A model generated the notes under the pieces. It did no database searches and was not told the origin of the DNA. It saw only the letters and a list, made by a program, of their open reading frames with translations. A stretch of DNA of 50,763 nucleotides. Source: Prochlorococcus sp. AG-676-L21. Its GTDB lineage: Bacteria > Cyanobacteriota > Cyanobacteriia > PCC-6307 > Cyanobiaceae. The position numbers and the translations under genes were made by a program. The stretch covers positions 1 to 50,763 of the forward strand of contig QCUA01000006.1 of NCBI GenBank assembly GCA_003210915.1, read 5' to 3'. Shown piece after piece: positions 49,819 to 50,763 of this stretch (the first letter of the stretch is position 1; each line of letters opens with the position of its first letter).

Positions 49819-50763
49819 CTATAGTGATAGGTAGTTTTTGATGTCCTTAAGGCAAATATCAATCGCAGGGGTTGAATTTAAATAAAACTCTTTATACCAA
49901 TTAGTTGTCATTTCTACAGATAAATCAAAATCTAATTTAGGATTCCAATTAAGAAATTTTTTAGATTTATTAATACAAAGACTTAAGGTTTCTGATTCAT
50001 GAAGATAAACAGAATCTTTTTCAAAATGATATTCACCTGGCCAAATAGAATATATTTTTTTTACTAGTTCTAATACCGATTTATTTTGATTCGTGGTAGG
50101 TCCAAAATTAAAAGCATGTGAAGATAGTTTATTATTATTCTCAATATTGTTGCTCCCTAGAAACTCAATTAGTTTTAAGTATCCATTTAAAGGGTCTAAA
50201 ACATGTTGCCAAGGTCTTGTTGAATAAGGGTTTCTTATCTTCAAGGAATAGTTTTTTAAAATCGCTTGAATAGCATCAGGGATGATTCTGTTTTGTGCCC
50301 AATCTCCTCCTCCGATAACATTTCCCGCTCTCGCAGTAACTAATTTTATTGAATTACTTTTGTCCTGAATTCCTTTTTTATTTAAAAAAGATAAACGCCA
50401 ACTTGCTACAGCAATTTCTGTAGCTGCTTTAGAAGCACTATAAGGATCATATCCACCAAGAAAATCATTTTCATTAAATTCTTTATTAGAATTATCATTC
50501 CAGTAAACTTTATCAGTTGTGATTATTAACGCAGTACCTGAGAATTGAATTTGGGTAATTGCGTTTAACAAATTTAAAGTGCCCATTAGATTTGTATCCC
50601 AAGTTTGCATAGGATCTTTATAGCTTTCAATAACTAATGGTTGCGCTGCCAGATGAATAATTATTTCGGGTCTAAAACTCGATATTTCTTTTTTAAGAAG
50701 CTTATAATTTCTAATATCACCCTTTACATTATCGATGTTATTTTTTAGTTGCTTAGACACTTT
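49819..50763 (-). CDS. rfbG: CDP-glucose 4,6-dehydratase, C-terminal part (5' end beyond window)
   Basis: The visible 314 or so residues start in the middle of the Rossmann domain. GDIRNYKLL, IIHLAAQPLVIESYKDPMQTWDTN, ALIITTDKVYWN, GGYDPYSASKAATEIAVASW and RAGNVIGGGDWAQNRIIPD are characteristic of RfbG rather than of dTDP-glucose or GDP-mannose dehydratases. Catalytic T-D-K and Y-x3-K are intact. About 45-50 N-terminal residues with the NAD-binding GxxGxxG are missing off the right edge, and the first visible Met is internal. It supplies CDP-4-keto-6-deoxyglucose, the substrate for RfbH-type dehydratases such as the one at 41010-42215. The 10-bp distance to the glycosyltransferase suggests an operon. 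Confidence 0.9.
   Translation of the reverse strand, partial: KVSKQLKNNIDNVKGDIRNYKLLKKEISSFRPEIIIHLAAQPLVIESYKDPMQTWDTNLMGTLNLLNAITQIQFSGTALIITTDKVYWNDNSNKEFNENDFLGGYDPYSASKAATEIAVASWRLSFLNKKGIQDKSNSIKLVTARAGNVIGGGDWAQNRIIPDAIQAILKNYSLKIRNPYSTRPWQHVLDPLNGYLKLIEFLGSNNIENNNKLSSHAFNFGPTTNQNKSVLELVKKIYSIWPGEYHFEKDSVYLHESETLSLCINKSKKFLNWNPKLDFDLSVEMTTNWYKEFYLNSTPAIDICLKDIKNYLSL

Noticed and set aside
1..50763. CRISPR arrays, transposase genes, restriction or toxin-antitoxin systems, phage structural genes
   Set aside because: I looked for regularly spaced repeats and for these protein families among all frames and found none.

Overview
The window looks like a chromosome segment from a high-light Prochlorococcus. 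It is very AT-rich, intergenic spacers are short in the core parts, and the core gene set is picocyanobacterial: a CbiE-CbiT fusion for cobalamin, a cyanobacterial DUF3122 protein, a 620-residue FtsH and a cyanobacterial-type LexA. The genus assignment is inference from these genes and base composition; no marker gene such as rRNA is present. I saw no CRISPR array, insertion sequence or rRNA.

Layout. (1) 1-7294 is ordinary core: end of nadK, cobL, a small unknown gene, a DUF3122 gene, ribD, ftsH, argF and lexA. (2) 7295-22209 is accessory and gene-poor. It holds a lipid-linked sugar cassette (WecE-like transaminase, SMR-like half flippase, methyltransferase, GtrB/ArnC-like glycosyltransferase), a NodU/CmcH carbamoyltransferase, a GT-C membrane enzyme, a GtrA protein, two paralogous membrane proteins of one unnamed family, tRNA-Ala(GGC), and several gene remnants. 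The remnants include a clearly decayed GDP-mannose pyrophosphorylase/isomerase cupin at 21735-22071. The 18.0-18.85 kb stretch beside the tRNA has broken small genes and an iterated TTGCGCA motif, and looks like an integration scar. (3) 22210-26984 is a methylthioadenosine (MTA) salvage block: mtnP divergent from apt, mtnA and a class II aldolase/short-chain dehydrogenase fusion. Together they read as a possible route from MTA to DHAP and a methylthio-alcohol, without the usual methionine-salvage dioxygenase. (4) 27073-50763 is a large surface-polysaccharide island that runs off the right edge.

The right island is the most unusual part. A tightly packed plus-strand block (31021-40860) combines a NeuB-type synthase fused to a cupin, an acetolactate-synthase-like TPP enzyme, a radical SAM enzyme, a protein I cannot place, an aldo/keto reductase, a sugar C-methyltransferase, a Nudix protein, an epimerase that appears to lack its catalytic tyrosine, and a HAD phosphatase. 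A PLP enzyme of the RfbH/ColD 3-dehydratase type follows (His in place of Lys, no iron-sulfur cysteines), then a two-gene split TPP enzyme on the other strand. Further right are a GT10 fucosyltransferase-like gene, a second aldo/keto reductase, a PglK-like ABC exporter, a GDP-fucose-synthase-like gene, an unclassified glycosyltransferase and the 3' part of a CDP-glucose 4,6-dehydratase gene. The set suggests a branched 3,6-dideoxy sugar (YerE/yersiniose logic), and perhaps a nonulosonic acid, built and exported for the cell envelope. Partner genes expected for these pathways (rfbF, neuA, neuC, gmd) are not in the window.
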